A DNA stretch of 64,000 bases. Origin: Cupriavidus numazuensis (GTDB lineage Bacteria; Pseudomonadota; Gammaproteobacteria; Burkholderiales; Burkholderiaceae). Positions 53,678-63,754 of this stretch are shown piece after piece (within the stretch, counting starts at the first letter, position 1; each line of letters opens with the position of its first letter). Location of the stretch: contig NZ_CAJPVI010000008.1 of NCBI RefSeq assembly GCF_905397435.1, forward strand, positions 115,638 through 179,637, given 5' to 3'. A model generated the notes under the pieces. The model was not told where the DNA came from. It worked only from the letters and a program-made list of their open reading frames with translations, and searched no databases. The translations under genes and the position numbers were made by a program.

Positions 53678-54121
53678 TCAGATCTGGCGCTGGACAAGTA
53701 CAGAGCGCGCATCCGCCACGTGCACGCCGTCCTGGTTGGTAATGCGCGTGCCCTTGACGAGGAACTCGAGGGCGCCGCCTTTCTTGTCATAGACGTCGAC
53801 GATGCGCGGCTCGTAGGTGAGCGTGTCGCCGACGCAGACGGGAGCGTGGTAGTCATACTGCTGCTCGGCGTGCAGCACGCGCGAGGGCTCCACCTTCGCC
53901 AGCGCGAGCAGGTCGAAGGTATTGAACAGCCAGCCTTCCATGCAGGAGAGGAAGGTCGGCGGCACGCGCAGCGACGGCAGGCCGGCATCGCGGGCAGCGG
54001 CCACGTCGTGGTAGACCGGGTCGGTCTCTCCGATGGCGCGCGCGTACCAGCGCACGGCCCATTCCTCTACCTTGATGCTGCGCTGGCCGAAGCTGTGGCC
54101 GATCAGGTTCTTGTCGAGCAT
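53678..54121 (-). CDS. MaoC-like N-terminal (FAS1-type) dehydratase domain protein
   Basis: This 147-residue hot-dog protein has [20 protein letters not shown] near the N terminus and [20 protein letters not shown], then [23 protein letters not shown]. This is the non-catalytic-type half that binds the acyl tail in two-part MaoC hydratases, partnering the protein encoded at 53245. The start ATG 54121 lies 26 bases after the stop of the frameshifted SDR gene. Its frame is open far upstream through the SDR gene, which could mislead automated calling into one large fusion. Confidence 0.87.
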   Translation of the reverse strand: MLDKNLIGHSFGQRSIKVEEWAVRWYARAIGETDPVYHDVAAARDAGLPSLRVPPTFLSCMEGWLFNTFDLLALAKVEPSRVLHAEQQYDYHAPVCVGDTLTYEPRIVDVYDKKGGALEFLVKGTRITNQDGVHVADARSVLVQRQI

Positions 54122-54147
54122 TGCGGGTCTCCGGTGGTCGACGGGGA

Positions 54148-55081
54148 TCAGGCGGCGGCCGGGATGACGCCATCGAGCGTTGCGTTCGGCGTCGCGCGCC
54201 GCACGAGGCCCGGCACCAGCGCGCCGAGTTCGGCCGCGTCCCAGCGGCCGGGCTTCTCGATGTGCGGGCCGGCGTGCCAGCCTTCGGCCACGGTGATGCG
54301 TCCGCCACGGCTGCCGAACACGCGTCCCGTGATGTCGCCCGATTCGGTGCTGCCGAGCCAGGCCACGAGCGGCGCGACGTTGGCCGGGGACATCGCATCG
54401 AAGCCGTCGACGGCGTTGAACGCGGGGTTCAGGCGGCCGCTCTTGATCAGGTGCTCGGTGTGGCGCGTGGTGCCGCTCGGGTAGATCGTGTTGACGGTGA
54501 CGCCATAGCGGCCCAGTTCCATCGCAGCCACGTTCGACATGCACGCGATGCCCGCCTTCGCGGCGCCGTAGCAGGTCTGGCCGATATTGCCGAACAGGCC
54601 GGCCGAGGACGAGGTGTTGATCACGCGGCCCGCACGCTGGCGGCCGGCCTTCGATTCGTCGCGCCAGTAGGCGCAGGCATGGCGCATCGGCGCGAAGGTG
54701 CCGCGCAGGTGCACGCGGATCACGGCATCCCAGTCTTCCACTTCCATGTTGACGAGCATGCGGTCGCGCAGGATGGCGGCGTTGTTGACCAGCACATCGA
54801 GGCCGCCGAACGTGTCGATGGCAGTCTGGATCCATGCGCTTCGCGCCGTCCCAGTCGGCCACGTCATCGTTGTTCGCGACGGCCTGGCCGCCCATGGCGC
54901 GGATCTCCTCGACCACTTCCTGTGCCGGGCCGGCGACGTTCGCGCTGCCATCGGGCGAAGCGCCGAGGTCGTTGACCACCACTTTGGCGCCCTGGCGGGC
55001 GAACTCCAGCGCATATTCGCGACCCAGGCCACGGCCGGCGCCGGTGATGACGACCACGCGGTCCTTGCAGAGCTGTTGCAT
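54148..55081 (-). pseudogene. Short-chain dehydrogenase (MFE-2/17beta-HSD4-like) with a one-base frameshift
   Basis: The N-terminal part ([43 protein letters not shown]) lies in one frame and the rest ([53 protein letters not shown]) in another. Removing one base in the CC at 54832-54833 joins them into a normal protein of about 310 residues with all catalytic residues. The total length of 934 bases is one more than a multiple of three. Such SDRs oxidise 3-hydroxyacyl-CoAs made by MaoC hydratases, and the next two genes encode those. It may be a real mutation, a sequencing error or programmed shifting; no slippery site is evident. Confidence 0.85.
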
Positions 55082-55221
55082 TCGGTGTTCCTCTCGAAAT
55101 CGGTTGGGATGTGCGTCCAGTCGGTGTTGATGCTGACTGACGGATTGATTATTTCGGGAGGGCGGGCGGTTGCCACTAGCCGGATAGGCCAGTTGGTGGC
55201 CGATTCCAGTGCCGCGGCCAT

Positions 55222-55263
55222 CAATACAGTCCGTGTCTCGGCTGATACCCCGCATGTATCGGC
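55222..55263 (+). promoter_or_regulatory. Operator-like motif, site 4 (between SDR operon and second LuxR-type regulator)
   Basis: ATACA (55224-55228), five bases, TGTCT (55234-55238), CGGCT, GATACC and then ATGTATC to 55260. It has the layout of site 1 and points towards the regulator at 55304, about 40 bases away. More GATAC and TGTATTGG fragments follow (55270-55300), so a second copy may be degenerate. It could be an autoregulatory site or serve the divergent MaoC/SDR operon. Confidence 0.5.
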
Positions 55264-55303
55264 ATTCCGATACGATGCGCAGGACGAATGTATTGGCCAT
55301 CGT

Positions 55304-57985
55304 ATGAACCATCGCCCCATCGTATCGACGAAGTTCGCTCCGCCGCGCATAGGCGCCAGGTACGTGGTCCGGTCACGCCTGCTCGAAGTGCTGGCGCGGG
55401 TCGACGAGCGCAAGCTCGCGCTCGTCACGGGCAGTCCGGGCTACGGCAAGACCACGCTGCTCGCCCAGTTGCGGCAGCATTGCCTCAATGCCGGGGCGGA
55501 TGTCGTCTGGGTATCGCTGACTCCCGACGACGAAGGATTTGCCGATTTCTGCGCGGGCCTGCTTGCCGCGTTGCAACGGATCTCAGTGATCGGCGCCTGC
55601 GCACCCGCCATTGGCGAGGGCAGTGCGGCGTTCATCGAGACGACAGCGGCGCTCATCGTCGAAGGCGCTGCGGCGTTGCCGAAAGCGCTGTACCTGATGC
55701 TCGACGACTATCACTACGTGCAAGATGCGTGGGCGCACAAGCTGCTGCAACGCGTGATCGATTTCGCGCCGCCGAACCTGCACATCGTGATCGTCGCGCG
55801 CGTGCTGCCGCCGTTCAGCCTGAGCCGGCTGCGGGTGATGGACCAGGTCATCGAGCTCGACGCCACGCAGCTGCCGTTCGACATCGGCGAGACGCGCGTT
55901 TTTCTCGACGACCTGCTGCGTGCCGGGCGCGTCGGGCCCGACGAAGTGGCACAGGCTTACACGATCACGGGCGGATGGCCCGCCTGCCTGCAACTGGTGG
56001 CGGCCATGCTGCGGCAGAAGAGCGATCCGCGCACCGCATTGCGCGATGTGCTGCGCCGTTCGAGCGACCTGCAGACGTACCTCAGCGAGGAAATCCTGGC
56101 ATTGCTGCCGGCCACCTCCGTTGCATTCCTGGAGGGCATTTCGATGCTGCGCCGGGTCACGCCGGCACTGGCGGAAGCGATCACCGGCGACACGGGCGCG
56201 GCGGAGCTTCTCAAGCGCATGGAGGAAGTGAGCCTGCTGATCTCGCGCGTGGAGACCGGTGACGCGCAGCTGTGGTATCGGCTGCACCCGCTCTTCTCGG
56301 AATTCCTCGCCGCACGCGTGGCGCGTCATGGGGCAGCGAGGGTCGCGGAAATCCACCGCCGGTCCGCACAATGGTTTGCCGACAATGGCCTGCTTGCCGA
56401 AGCGGTACGGCATGCCACGCTTGTGGGCGACACGGCGCTGGCAGTGCAGGTGATCGAAGGGAGTGCGCCGGCCGTCTGGTCGCTCGAATTCATCGTGCCG
56501 ACCCTGCGCCTGCTGGATCGCCTTCCGGAAGAAACGCTGCTTGACCACCCAAGCCTGTTCTTCCTGGCCTCGCTGACCTTTGCGCTGGCCGCGCGCCATG
56601 CGCGCGTGGAACGCTGGCTGGTCGACTGGAGCCAGCGCGACGAAGCGCATCGCGCCCGGATCGGAGAACGCGAGTTGTCGCTGATCCGCGCGGTGGTGGC
56701 ATTGCAGCGCGATGATTCGGCGCAGGTGATCGCATTGCTGGAGCCGCGGCTGGACGCGGTGCCCGCCGACGCATTCCTGCGCTACGTGATGGTGTCGGTG
56801 CTGGCCACGGCCTATGCGGCGGTCGGACGGTTTGACGACGCCCGCCGCCTGCTCGACCGCTATCCGACACCGGCCAGCCAGCGCAACGACGAAATCGCGC
56901 TGGTGGCCGAGACGGCGCGCATCCGCATCCTGCTGCTTGATGGAAATGCCAGTGAAGCGTGCCAGCACGCTTCGTCGCTGCATGCACGCGCGCTGGATCT
57001 CTACGGCCCGCATTCGATTTGCGCGAGCGTGACCGCGCCGTTTCTCGCCGACGCCTGCTACGAGCTCGATCGCCCGGACGACGCGCAGGAAGCGATCGCC
57101 AACCGGACCAACCTGCTGCGCTCCACGAGTCCCGATGTGGTGATGCGCAATGCGCTTTGCCGCGCGCGGCTCGCACTGCTGCGCGAAGGCCCGGAGATCG
57201 CGCTGGCGTTTCTGCGCGAGCAGGCGGCGCGGCTGCGGGAGATCGGGCTCGATCGCGCGATGTCGCACCTGCTTGCCGAGCAGGTGCGTATCTGCCTCGG
57301 ACTTGGCGATCATACGCGCGCGGAAGACGCGGCCCGTGAACTCCGGCAGCTAGCCGAACGGCGCCGCTGCGCCGGCGGGTCGTCCGAAGAAATCGTCATG
57401 GTTGCCGCCATTGCATCCGCTCGCCTGGCGCTCCACGCGGAGCCGGGGCTGGCCTTGCGCTTGCTGGAGACGGCAACCACGGAGGCACAGGCTATTTGCC
57501 GTGGCCAGGCGCTGGCGCTGATCGACCTGCTACGGGCCGGCGCGCTTGACGGTCTCGGCCGGCAAGAGGAGGCGCTGGCGGCGGCGACGGCGGCGTTTGC
57601 GCGCGGCGCGCGGCTGGGTCTGGTACGCACCTTCGTCGATGAGGGCGCATTGGCGGCAACGCAGCTGGAGCGCTTACGGCGCGCAGGCACGCAAGCAACG
57701 CCTGGCGCCTATGTTGCGATGCTTTGGGAAAAGCTGTGCCCGCACCCGGCGCCCACGCCATGCGGGGCGCCGGCGACGGCGTCGGTGCGACGCGTACTCA
57801 CGCCGCGTGAGGCGGAAATCCTGGGACTGGTCGCGCAGGCGATGTCGAACAAGCGCATCGCCCTTGCGCTCGGCATCACACTGCAGACCGTGAAGTGGAA
57901 CCTGCGCAATATCTTCGCCAAGCTGGACGTATCGAGCCGCTATGACGCGATGGTCCAGGCGCGCCAGCACGAGCTGATCCGTTGA
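55304..57985 (+). CDS. Large ATP-binding LuxR-family regulator (LAL/MalT-like), second copy
   Basis: This 893-residue protein has VSTKFAPPR, typical of MalT-like starts, then Walker [10 protein letters not shown] (residues 43-51), Walker [12 protein letters not shown], a helical repeat middle part, and the C-terminal LuxR domain [40 protein letters not shown]. It is a paralogue of the protein encoded at 44265. ATG 55304 is preferred because the conserved N terminus starts there; the long open frame upstream overlaps the opposite gene and is rejected. It is divergent from the SDR-MaoC-ligase operon, which is the probable target. Confidence 0.9.
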   Translation: MNHRPIVSTKFAPPRIGARYVVRSRLLEVLARVDERKLALVTGSPGYGKTTLLAQLRQHCLNAGADVVWVSLTPDDEGFADFCAGLLAALQRISVIGACAPAIGEGSAAFIETTAALIVEGAAALPKALYLMLDDYHYVQDAWAHKLLQRVIDFAPPNLHIVIVARVLPPFSLSRLRVMDQVIELDATQLPFDIGETRVFLDDLLRAGRVGPDEVAQAYTITGGWPACLQLVAAMLRQKSDPRTALRDVLRRSSDLQTYLSEEILALLPATSVAFLEGISMLRRVTPALAEAITGDTGAAELLKRMEEVSLLISRVETGDAQLWYRLHPLFSEFLAARVARHGAARVAEIHRRSAQWFADNGLLAEAVRHATLVGDTALAVQVIEGSAPAVWSLEFIVPTLRLLDRLPEETLLDHPSLFFLASLTFALAARHARVERWLVDWSQRDEAHRARIGERELSLIRAVVALQRDDSAQVIALLEPRLDAVPADAFLRYVMVSVLATAYAAVGRFDDARRLLDRYPTPASQRNDEIALVAETARIRILLLDGNASEACQHASSLHARALDLYGPHSICASVTAPFLADACYELDRPDDAQEAIANRTNLLRSTSPDVVMRNALCRARLALLREGPEIALAFLREQAARLREIGLDRAMSHLLAEQVRICLGLGDHTRAEDAARELRQLAERRRCAGGSSEEIVMVAAIASARLALHAEPGLALRLLETATTEAQAICRGQALALIDLLRAGALDGLGRQEEALAAATAAFARGARLGLVRTFVDEGALAATQLERLRRAGTQATPGAYVAMLWEKLCPHPAPTPCGAPATASVRRVLTPREAEILGLVAQAMSNKRIALALGITLQTVKWNLRNIFAKLDVSSRYDAMVQARQHELIR

Positions 57986-57990
57986 ACGCA

Positions 57991-58012
57991 CCGCCCCGCA
58001 AATGCGGGGCGG
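57991..58012. terminator. Perfect hairpin between convergent genes, terminator-like
   Basis: CCGCCCCGCA (57991-58000) and TGCGGGGCGG (58003-58012) form a 10-bp GC-rich stem with a two-base loop (or 9 bp with four). It starts six bases after the regulator's stop codon, between that gene and the convergent ligase gene. There is no T-run, so it may block transcription from both sides by structure alone or protect mRNA ends. Confidence 0.55.
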
Positions 58013-58078
58013 AGTGCTAACGAGGTCTGGCAGCGAAGATGACCTGCTGCCGCCGGCAGGGTATGCCCGGAAGATGGC

Positions 58079-59626
58079 TCACACTTGCCGTGACTTGCCT
58101 TTCCAGTAAGGCGCTCTCAGGTCCTTCTTCAGCAACTTGCCCATGGCGTTGCGGGGCAGTTCTTCCATGATGAAGACCTGGCGCGGGCGCTTGTACGATG
58201 CCAGCAGCGGTTCGCAATGCGCGATCAGCGCGGCGCCGTCGGTGCTCTTGCCCGGTTTTAGCTCGCAGAATGCGAACACCCGCTCGCCGAACTCGTCGTC
58301 GGGCACGCCGATCACCGCTGCGTCCAGCACCGCCGGGTGCCGCTGCAGCACGGCCTCGATCTCGGCGGGATAGATGTTCACCCCGCCGGCGATGATCATG
58401 TCCTTGGCGCGATCGGTGATGTATAGGAAGCCGTCTTCGTCCTTGTAGCCCACGTCGCCGGTACGGAAGAAGCCGTTGGCATCGAGCGTGTCCGGACCGA
58501 GCGGCGGCGCATTGAGGTAGCCGCTGATGGTGACTGGCGATTTCACCCACATTTCGCCCGCTTGCCCGGTGGGCAGTTCGCTGCCATCGGCATCGCGGAT
58601 CTCGATCTTGGCGTAAGGCAGTGGCAGGCCGCATGACGCCGGCTTGTGCCGTTGCATCTCGGGACGCAGCACCGCGACCACGCCGATCTCGCTGGCGCCA
58701 TACACTTCGTGCAGCAGGTGCTCGCCGAAGTAGCGCAGGATCCAGTCCTTGAGTTCGTGCGTGATCGGCGCCGTGCCGGTACGGATTTCACGCAGCGACG
58801 AACGATCCGCGGCATCCTGCACAGCCTGCGGCAAGGCCGCGATGCGCTTGAACATGGTCGGCACCGCGGTCCAGTGGCTCACGCGATGCTCGGCGATGAT
58901 GCGCAGCGTGTCTTCAGCGTCGAAGCGGCGCTGCAGCACGACCTTGTTGCCCTGCGCCATTGACGCCCAGAACTGCATCGGCCCCGCCGCGTGGTGGAAC
59001 GGCATGTTGATCAGCGTGACGTCGTGGTCGGAAAACGGCGTGTAGATCACGCGGTTCTTGAGGAACTCGCGCAGGGCCGCTTCGTCAAGATCGGCCGACC
59101 GGTCGAGTTCCACGCCCTTGGGCTGGCCAGTGGTTCCCGATGTGTAGATGATCAGGCGCGGGTCCGCCTCAGCGTAGAGCTTTTCGCCGCGGCCTTCCAG
59201 CAGCCGCGCGTACGGCACGAAGCCGGGACAATCGGCGTCGACCGAGATTGCCAGCTTGATCGGGAGGCCTTCGAGCGCGGGAAGGAGCTGTGCGGGCTGC
59301 GCATCGTCGCAGACCAGCACGGTGGTCTTGCTGTCGGCGATCACATGGCGGATCTCGCCGGGCGTCAGGCGATAGTTCAGCCCCACCATGGCGCAGCCGA
59401 GCTTGGCCAGCGCGCCGGCCACGATGCCCCATTCGATGCGCGGATGCATGCGGACGGCGACGACATCGGCCGGGCCGACGCCGAGCGCGCGCAGCGCATG
59501 CGCGGCACGGTTGGCGGCATCGTCCAGGTCGGCCCACGTCAGGCTGTCCGAACCTTCGGCTATGGCCGCTTCGTGCGGCTTCTTCTGCGCCCAAAGCTCA
59601 ATGGAGCGTGGGGGGATTGCGGTCAT
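58079..59626 (-). CDS. AMP-forming acyl-CoA ligase (fatty-acid/aryl type)
   Basis: This 515-residue ANL ligase has the P-loop IIYTSGTTGQPKGVEL, VYGASEIGVVAVL, FFRTGDVGYKDEDGFLYITD and the C-terminal Lys motif RNAMGKLLKKDL. GGVNIYPAEIEAVLQRHPAV is also diagnostic. It is clearly different from the ligase encoded at 51518. ATG 59626 starts the protein. It lies 90 bases downstream of the crotonase gene at 59717 on the same strand, with which it may be transcribed. The acid it activates is unknown. Confidence 0.92.
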   Translation of the reverse strand: MTAIPPRSIELWAQKKPHEAAIAEGSDSLTWADLDDAANRAAHALRALGVGPADVVAVRMHPRIEWGIVAGALAKLGCAMVGLNYRLTPGEIRHVIADSKTTVLVCDDAQPAQLLPALEGLPIKLAISVDADCPGFVPYARLLEGRGEKLYAEADPRLIIYTSGTTGQPKGVELDRSADLDEAALREFLKNRVIYTPFSDHDVTLINMPFHHAAGPMQFWASMAQGNKVVLQRRFDAEDTLRIIAEHRVSHWTAVPTMFKRIAALPQAVQDAADRSSLREIRTGTAPITHELKDWILRYFGEHLLHEVYGASEIGVVAVLRPEMQRHKPASCGLPLPYAKIEIRDADGSELPTGQAGEMWVKSPVTISGYLNAPPLGPDTLDANGFFRTGDVGYKDEDGFLYITDRAKDMIIAGGVNIYPAEIEAVLQRHPAVLDAAVIGVPDDEFGERVFAFCELKPGKSTDGAALIAHCEPLLASYKRPRQVFIMEELPRNAMGKLLKKDLRAPYWKGKSRQV

Positions 59627-59716
59627 CGGGTTGTCTCCTCGGTGATGATGGAAGCGGCGTGTGCAGTCGCGGCGGAGGCCGGCAAGGCCTTTCGCCTGGC
59701 CGCCGCGCCATATGGA

Positions 59717-60493
59717 TCAGATGCCGCGGAATTGCGGCGTGCGCTTCTCGACGAACGCGCGCAAGCCTTCCTGGATGTCCCAGGAGCGCTTGTGGTCGCG
59801 CAGTTCCAGCACTTCATGACGCAGGGCGTCGGCGGTCGACTTGTCTAGCGCGCCGGCCACCACGCGCTTCATGCGCGCCAGCACGAGCGGGCTCTTGGCG
59901 GCGAGTTTCTCGCCCAGTTGCTGGGCGCGGGCGCGCAGGTCGTCGTCGGCAATCACCTCGCTGACCAGCCCGTAGGTTTTCATCTCTTCGGCACCGAGCG
60001 AGTCGCCGGTGAACAGCAGGTAACGCGCCACATTGGCGGGCACCTTGCGCGGCAGGACGGCCGCGCCGCCACCGCCGGGGAATACGCCGAAGTTCGAGTG
60101 CGCGTCACCGAATGCGGCCGATTTCGCCGCGAGCACGATGTCGCAGGCCAGCACGACTTCCATGCCGCCCGCCAGTGCCAGTCCGTTGACAGCGACGATC
60201 ACCGGCTTGGGAAAGGCGCGCAGCGTGTCGAAGAACTCCACCACGATGTCCAGCGAGTCCTTCTCGCCGGGCTCCGGCGTGGTCGCGCTGTGGCTCTGCT
60301 TGAGATCGGCGCCCGCACAGAACGCGCGGCCGGTGCCGGTCAGGACGAGCACGCGTACTTCGTCGTCCTCGCGCCAGCGGCGCAGTTGCGCGGTCATGGC
60401 GAAGAACATGTCACGCGTGATGGCGTTGAGCGCCTGCGGGCGGTCGAGGGTCAGCCAGGCGACGGCGCCGTCTCGGCTCGGGATAAAGCTCAT
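59717..60493 (-). CDS. Enoyl-CoA hydratase/isomerase (crotonase) family protein
   Basis: This 258-residue close paralogue of the proteins encoded at 12965 and 31111 has [31 protein letters not shown] and [15 protein letters not shown], again with His where the second hydratase Glu would be, and the shared ending DIQEGLRAFVEKRTPQF. ATG 60493 has GGAGGAA upstream. It is divergent from the acyl-CoA dehydrogenase at 60744 and upstream of the ligase at 58079, forming another activation-dehydrogenation-hydration set. Confidence 0.88.
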   Translation of the reverse strand: MSFIPSRDGAVAWLTLDRPQALNAITRDMFFAMTAQLRRWREDDEVRVLVLTGTGRAFCAGADLKQSHSATTPEPGEKDSLDIVVEFFDTLRAFPKPVIVAVNGLALAGGMEVVLACDIVLAAKSAAFGDAHSNFGVFPGGGGAAVLPRKVPANVARYLLFTGDSLGAEEMKTYGLVSEVIADDDLRARAQQLGEKLAAKSPLVLARMKRVVAGALDKSTADALRHEVLELRDHKRSWDIQEGLRAFVEKRTPQFRGI

Positions 60494-60743
60494 GGGAATT
60501 CCTCCAGGTGGGGTGGGACGCCACATCGGTGGCACGTGAAGCCCAGTCTAGGAAGACCCCCGGCGGCCGGCACCCCTCTCGTGGACGGGGTGGTGGTCGC
60601 GGGCGCGTCCCCCGTCCAACAGCGGGGGGACAGGGGGACGGTGCAGCCCACATGATTCAGTCAGCCTCGCAATGCCGGAAGATTTCGCCCCGAATCCACC
60701 GTGGGTGATTCCGGAATCGCAACCGAATCCAAAGGAACCTGAC

Positions 60744-61895
60744 ATGACCGATACATCGTCCGCACTGCTGACCGAACGTGAAGTGATGATCCGCGACACC
60801 GCGCGGAAGGTAGCGCAGGAAGTGGTGGCGCCCACCGCCGCGCAGCGCGATCGCGCCGCAGCGTGGCCGGGCGCCGAGCTGAAGGCGGTGGCGGAGCTGG
60901 GCTTCCTCGGCATGCTGGTCCCCGAGGAATATGGCGGTTCGGCCGCCACCTTCACCGAATACTGCCTGGCCATCGAGGAGTTCGCGGCCGCGGACGCCGG
61001 TTTCGCCACGATCCTGCATGTGCACAACGGCATGGGCGACAAGATCCGCCGCTATGGGACGGACGAGCAGAAGCGCAAATACCTGCCGGGGCTTGCGTCG
61101 GGCGAGACGATCGCCTGCGGGCTGCTGACTGAACCGCAGGCCGGGTCCGACACTGCGGGATATCGCGCGACCGCCCGCCGCGAGGGTTCTCACTACGTAC
61201 TCAACGGCAGCAAGCAGTTCATCTCGAACGGCAGCGAAGCGAAGTTCGCGATCGCCGTCACGGCCGCCACGGAGACGCCAGAAGGCCGCAAAGGTCCGAG
61301 CATGTTTATCGTCGACCCCAGCACGCCGGGCTTCAAGGTGACGCGTGTCGAGGAGAAGATGGGCCAGCGCTCCGCCCACGTCGCCGCGATCACGCTGGAA
61401 GACTGCCGCGTGCCGCTGGAAAACATCGTCGGCGAAGAGGGCGCGGCGTACAAGCGCATGCTCGGCGGCCTGTCACAAGGACGCATCGGCATCGCGGCGG
61501 TGGCGGTGGGCGTGGCGCGCGCGGCGCTCGATGCGGCGGTGCGCTATGCCGGCGAGCGCGAAGCGTATGGCGCGCCGATCCTGAAGCTGCAAGGCGTGGC
61601 ATTCGACCTCGCCGACATGGCTGCGCGCGTGGACGTGGCGCGCCAGTACATGCTGCATGTGGCGCGGTTGAACGTGGCGGGCGCACCCTGCAACAAGGAG
61701 GCCTCCATCGCGAAGCTCTTTGCCAGCGAGATGGCCGAGCGCGTGTGTTCCGAGGCGATCCAGATCCACGGCGGCTATGGCTACCTGACTGATTTCCCGG
61801 TCGAGCGCTATTACCGCGATGCGCGTGTGACCCGCATCTACGAGGGCACCAGCCATATCCAGAAGGTCATCATCTCGCGGAACCTGGCGGACTGA
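60744..61895 (+). CDS. Acyl-CoA dehydrogenase, short/medium-chain type
   Basis: This 383-residue protein is canonical in every motif: CGLLTEPQAGSDTAGYRATA, NGSKQFISNGSEAKFAIAV, RYAGEREAYGAPILKLQGV, QIHGGYGYLTDFPVERYYRD, and the catalytic Glu367 in IYEGTSHIQKVI. It oxidises an acyl-CoA at C2-C3 with FAD and passes electrons to ETF. ATG 60744 follows AAAGGAAC. It lies 68 bases before a PaaG-like crotonase gene on the same strand and is divergent from the crotonase at 59717. Confidence 0.95.
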   Translation: MTDTSSALLTEREVMIRDTARKVAQEVVAPTAAQRDRAAAWPGAELKAVAELGFLGMLVPEEYGGSAATFTEYCLAIEEFAAADAGFATILHVHNGMGDKIRRYGTDEQKRKYLPGLASGETIACGLLTEPQAGSDTAGYRATARREGSHYVLNGSKQFISNGSEAKFAIAVTAATETPEGRKGPSMFIVDPSTPGFKVTRVEEKMGQRSAHVAAITLEDCRVPLENIVGEEGAAYKRMLGGLSQGRIGIAAVAVGVARAALDAAVRYAGEREAYGAPILKLQGVAFDLADMAARVDVARQYMLHVARLNVAGAPCNKEASIAKLFASEMAERVCSEAIQIHGGYGYLTDFPVERYYRDARVTRIYEGTSHIQKVIISRNLAD

Positions 61896-61963
61896 CGCGG
61901 ACCCATACCAATGACGAGTCGCGCCGGGCAAAGTGCCCGACAAAAAAATAGAGGAGACAACAG

Positions 61964-62794
61964 ATGGCAGCTGTGGAACATAGCTTACGTAACGCCACGC
62001 TAAGCATTCGCGATGGCATCGCGGAACTTACGCATCAGCGGCCTGAGATCCGCAATGCCGTGACGCCGGAACTGAAGGAGGACTATGTCGACATGCTCGA
62101 TATCGTCGAAGGCGACCGCAGCATCCGGGCGCTGATCCTGACGGGGTCGGGCGGAAGCTTCTGTGCGGGCGGCGACCTGAAGTCGTTGCTGGCCATGCGT
62201 GACGATCCGGACCCGGCAGCGCGCCAGCCGGAAGCCATGCGCCGGCGCGTATTGCGCGCCCATACCTGGCTGCGGCGGCTTCGTGACCTGGAGGTGCCCG
62301 TCATTGCCGCGGTGGATGGCGCGGCGGCCGGTGCGGGGTTCTCCATTGCGCTGACCGCGGATTTCATCCTGGCGTCGGAGCGCGCGTCGTTCTCGATGGT
62401 CTTTGTCAAGATCGGGCTGGTGCCGGACATGGGCGCGCTGTACGCATTGCCGCGAACCGTGGGCTTGAGCATGGCGAAGGAGCTGATGATGACCGGGCGC
62501 CGCGTGGGCGCGGCGGAGGCGCACAAGCTCGGCATTGTGCATGCGATCCACCCGGCCGATGCGCTGGCCGAAGACGCGCGCCGGTTTGCCGCGCGATTCG
62601 TTGATGGGCCCCGTGAAGCCATGGCCTTGACCAAGAGCGCGCTCAACGCCACGTTCGAGGCGCCGTATGACACGATGCTGGCGGTGGAGGCCCAGGCACA
62701 GGCCGTTGCCGCGGCGGCGCCATATTACGGCGAGGCGGTGCAGGCCTTCCTGCGCGGCGAACCGGCGAAATTCGACTGGGACCGCCGTAGGTAG
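61964..62794 (+). CDS. Enoyl-CoA hydratase/isomerase, PaaG-like crotonase
   Basis: This 276-residue protein has the oxyanion segments FCAGGDLKSLLAM and GAAAGAGFSIALTADFILAS, then FVKIGLVPDMGALYALPRTVG, where the Asp of the GLVPD loop corresponds to the catalytic Asp of PaaG-type isomerases. The two Glu of classical hydratase are missing. Double-bond isomerisation is therefore the most likely reaction. ATG 61964 follows GAGGAGACAAC. A small hairpin (GGGCA/TGCCC, near 61928-61940) lies between it and the dehydrogenase gene upstream. Confidence 0.88.
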   Translation: MAAVEHSLRNATLSIRDGIAELTHQRPEIRNAVTPELKEDYVDMLDIVEGDRSIRALILTGSGGSFCAGGDLKSLLAMRDDPDPAARQPEAMRRRVLRAHTWLRRLRDLEVPVIAAVDGAAAGAGFSIALTADFILASERASFSMVFVKIGLVPDMGALYALPRTVGLSMAKELMMTGRRVGAAEAHKLGIVHAIHPADALAEDARRFAARFVDGPREAMALTKSALNATFEAPYDTMLAVEAQAQAVAAAAPYYGEAVQAFLRGEPAKFDWDRRR

Positions 62795-62822
62795 CGCAGG
62801 ATTCGGACGAGACCAAACGCGC

Positions 62823-63560
62823 CTAGTCCGCCCTGTACCACGTGCCCGAGTCCGGGCGGACGTTAACTCTCTCGCCAGCGCGCCGCACTTGCTCGTCGTC
62901 GGCGCGCATCGCGGCCGGCTGGTCTGTGTCGAAGGCAACGTTGAGTGCGTTGGCGACGCGCGCATCCTCGATCGGAAGCTCCCAGGTCAGGAATAGCTGC
63001 GTGCAATCCTGGCTGTTCGGAAAGTCCGCTGCATCGAAGGCATGGCTGCCGCGTGGAATCACCGCATGCGGCTGGCAGGTATCGAAGATCAGGACCGTAC
63101 CGCGTGTCAGCGGAATGCGAAGCCCCAGCGACGGGAAATGCACGTCCTGTCCCTTGTCCTCGCTCAGGAAGAGATTGCAGAACGCCGCGCCGCCATACTG
63201 CTCACCATCATGGTGGTACCGCGCGCCGCGGCAAACCATGAGCGCCACGTCGCTGGAGGCCAGGACACCGGGTAGTCCAAGCGCGCTTGTCCAGTCGTCT
63301 GTTGCCCGTACGCATTGCGAGTATTCCGGCCAGCGGGTTCGCGCTCGCGCCAGCGGCATGACTTCGACGTCGCCAGCTTCCAGTGTCATGTGGGATATCT
63401 CGCGTGCCCAATCCGCGACGAGACGTGCCGGTGGCGCAGGCACGTCGACGGCGCCCACCATCACCGTGTTGCTCACGCTCCGGCTGCGGATGGCGTCGCC
63501 ACTCCAGAAAAAGGACGTCAGGTCGTTTGCGGTGCGGGGCTGTTCGGGACTCGGGTTCAT
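62823..63560 (-). CDS. Uncharacterised protein, possible 2-oxoglutarate/Fe(II)-oxygenase fold
   Basis: This protein is 245 residues from ATG 63560; the frame is open up to 63620, but the earlier part looks non-coding. I do not recognise a named family. The centre reads ARYHHDGEQYGGAAFCNLFLSE, then LRIPLTRGTVLIFDTCQPHAVIPRG. A His-x-Asp (HHD) followed about 50 residues later by PHAV and a basic residue is the ligand layout of 2-oxoglutarate-dependent iron oxygenases, and GTVLIFD is the strand before the distal His. The rest is not diagnostic. It is convergent with the crotonase gene and upstream of repeat copy D. Confidence 0.6.
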   Translation of the reverse strand: MNPSPEQPRTANDLTSFFWSGDAIRSRSVSNTVMVGAVDVPAPPARLVADWAREISHMTLEAGDVEVMPLARARTRWPEYSQCVRATDDWTSALGLPGVLASSDVALMVCRGARYHHDGEQYGGAAFCNLFLSEDKGQDVHFPSLGLRIPLTRGTVLIFDTCQPHAVIPRGSHAFDAADFPNSQDCTQLFLTWELPIEDARVANALNVAFDTDQPAAMRADDEQVRRAGERVNVRPDSGTWYRAD

Positions 63561-63754
63561 TTGCAGGGGATGTGTTCTGCTTGGAGCTACGCAGTGGCCG
63601 CGGCGTGGCGGATGTTCCATTGTTTGCGTACCGCGGCTGTGGACGGTTCAATTGTCCGTCACACGGAAGAAGCTGTCAGCCAAGCTGATCTTCTTGGGCT
63701 TTTCATTGATCGTTGTTCCTGGTTTGGGGGGGATGGGAGGTTCTGGTGGGGACG

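Noticed and set aside
54698..55303. An N-terminal extension of the second LuxR-type regulator
   Set aside because: It overlaps the opposite SDR gene and the divergent control region; the MalT-like N terminus starts at 55304.
53678..55312. A single 544-residue protein joining SDR N terminus and MaoC domain
   Set aside because: The middle section is out-of-frame SDR sequence. The frameshift explanation and the separate MaoC start at 54121 fit better.
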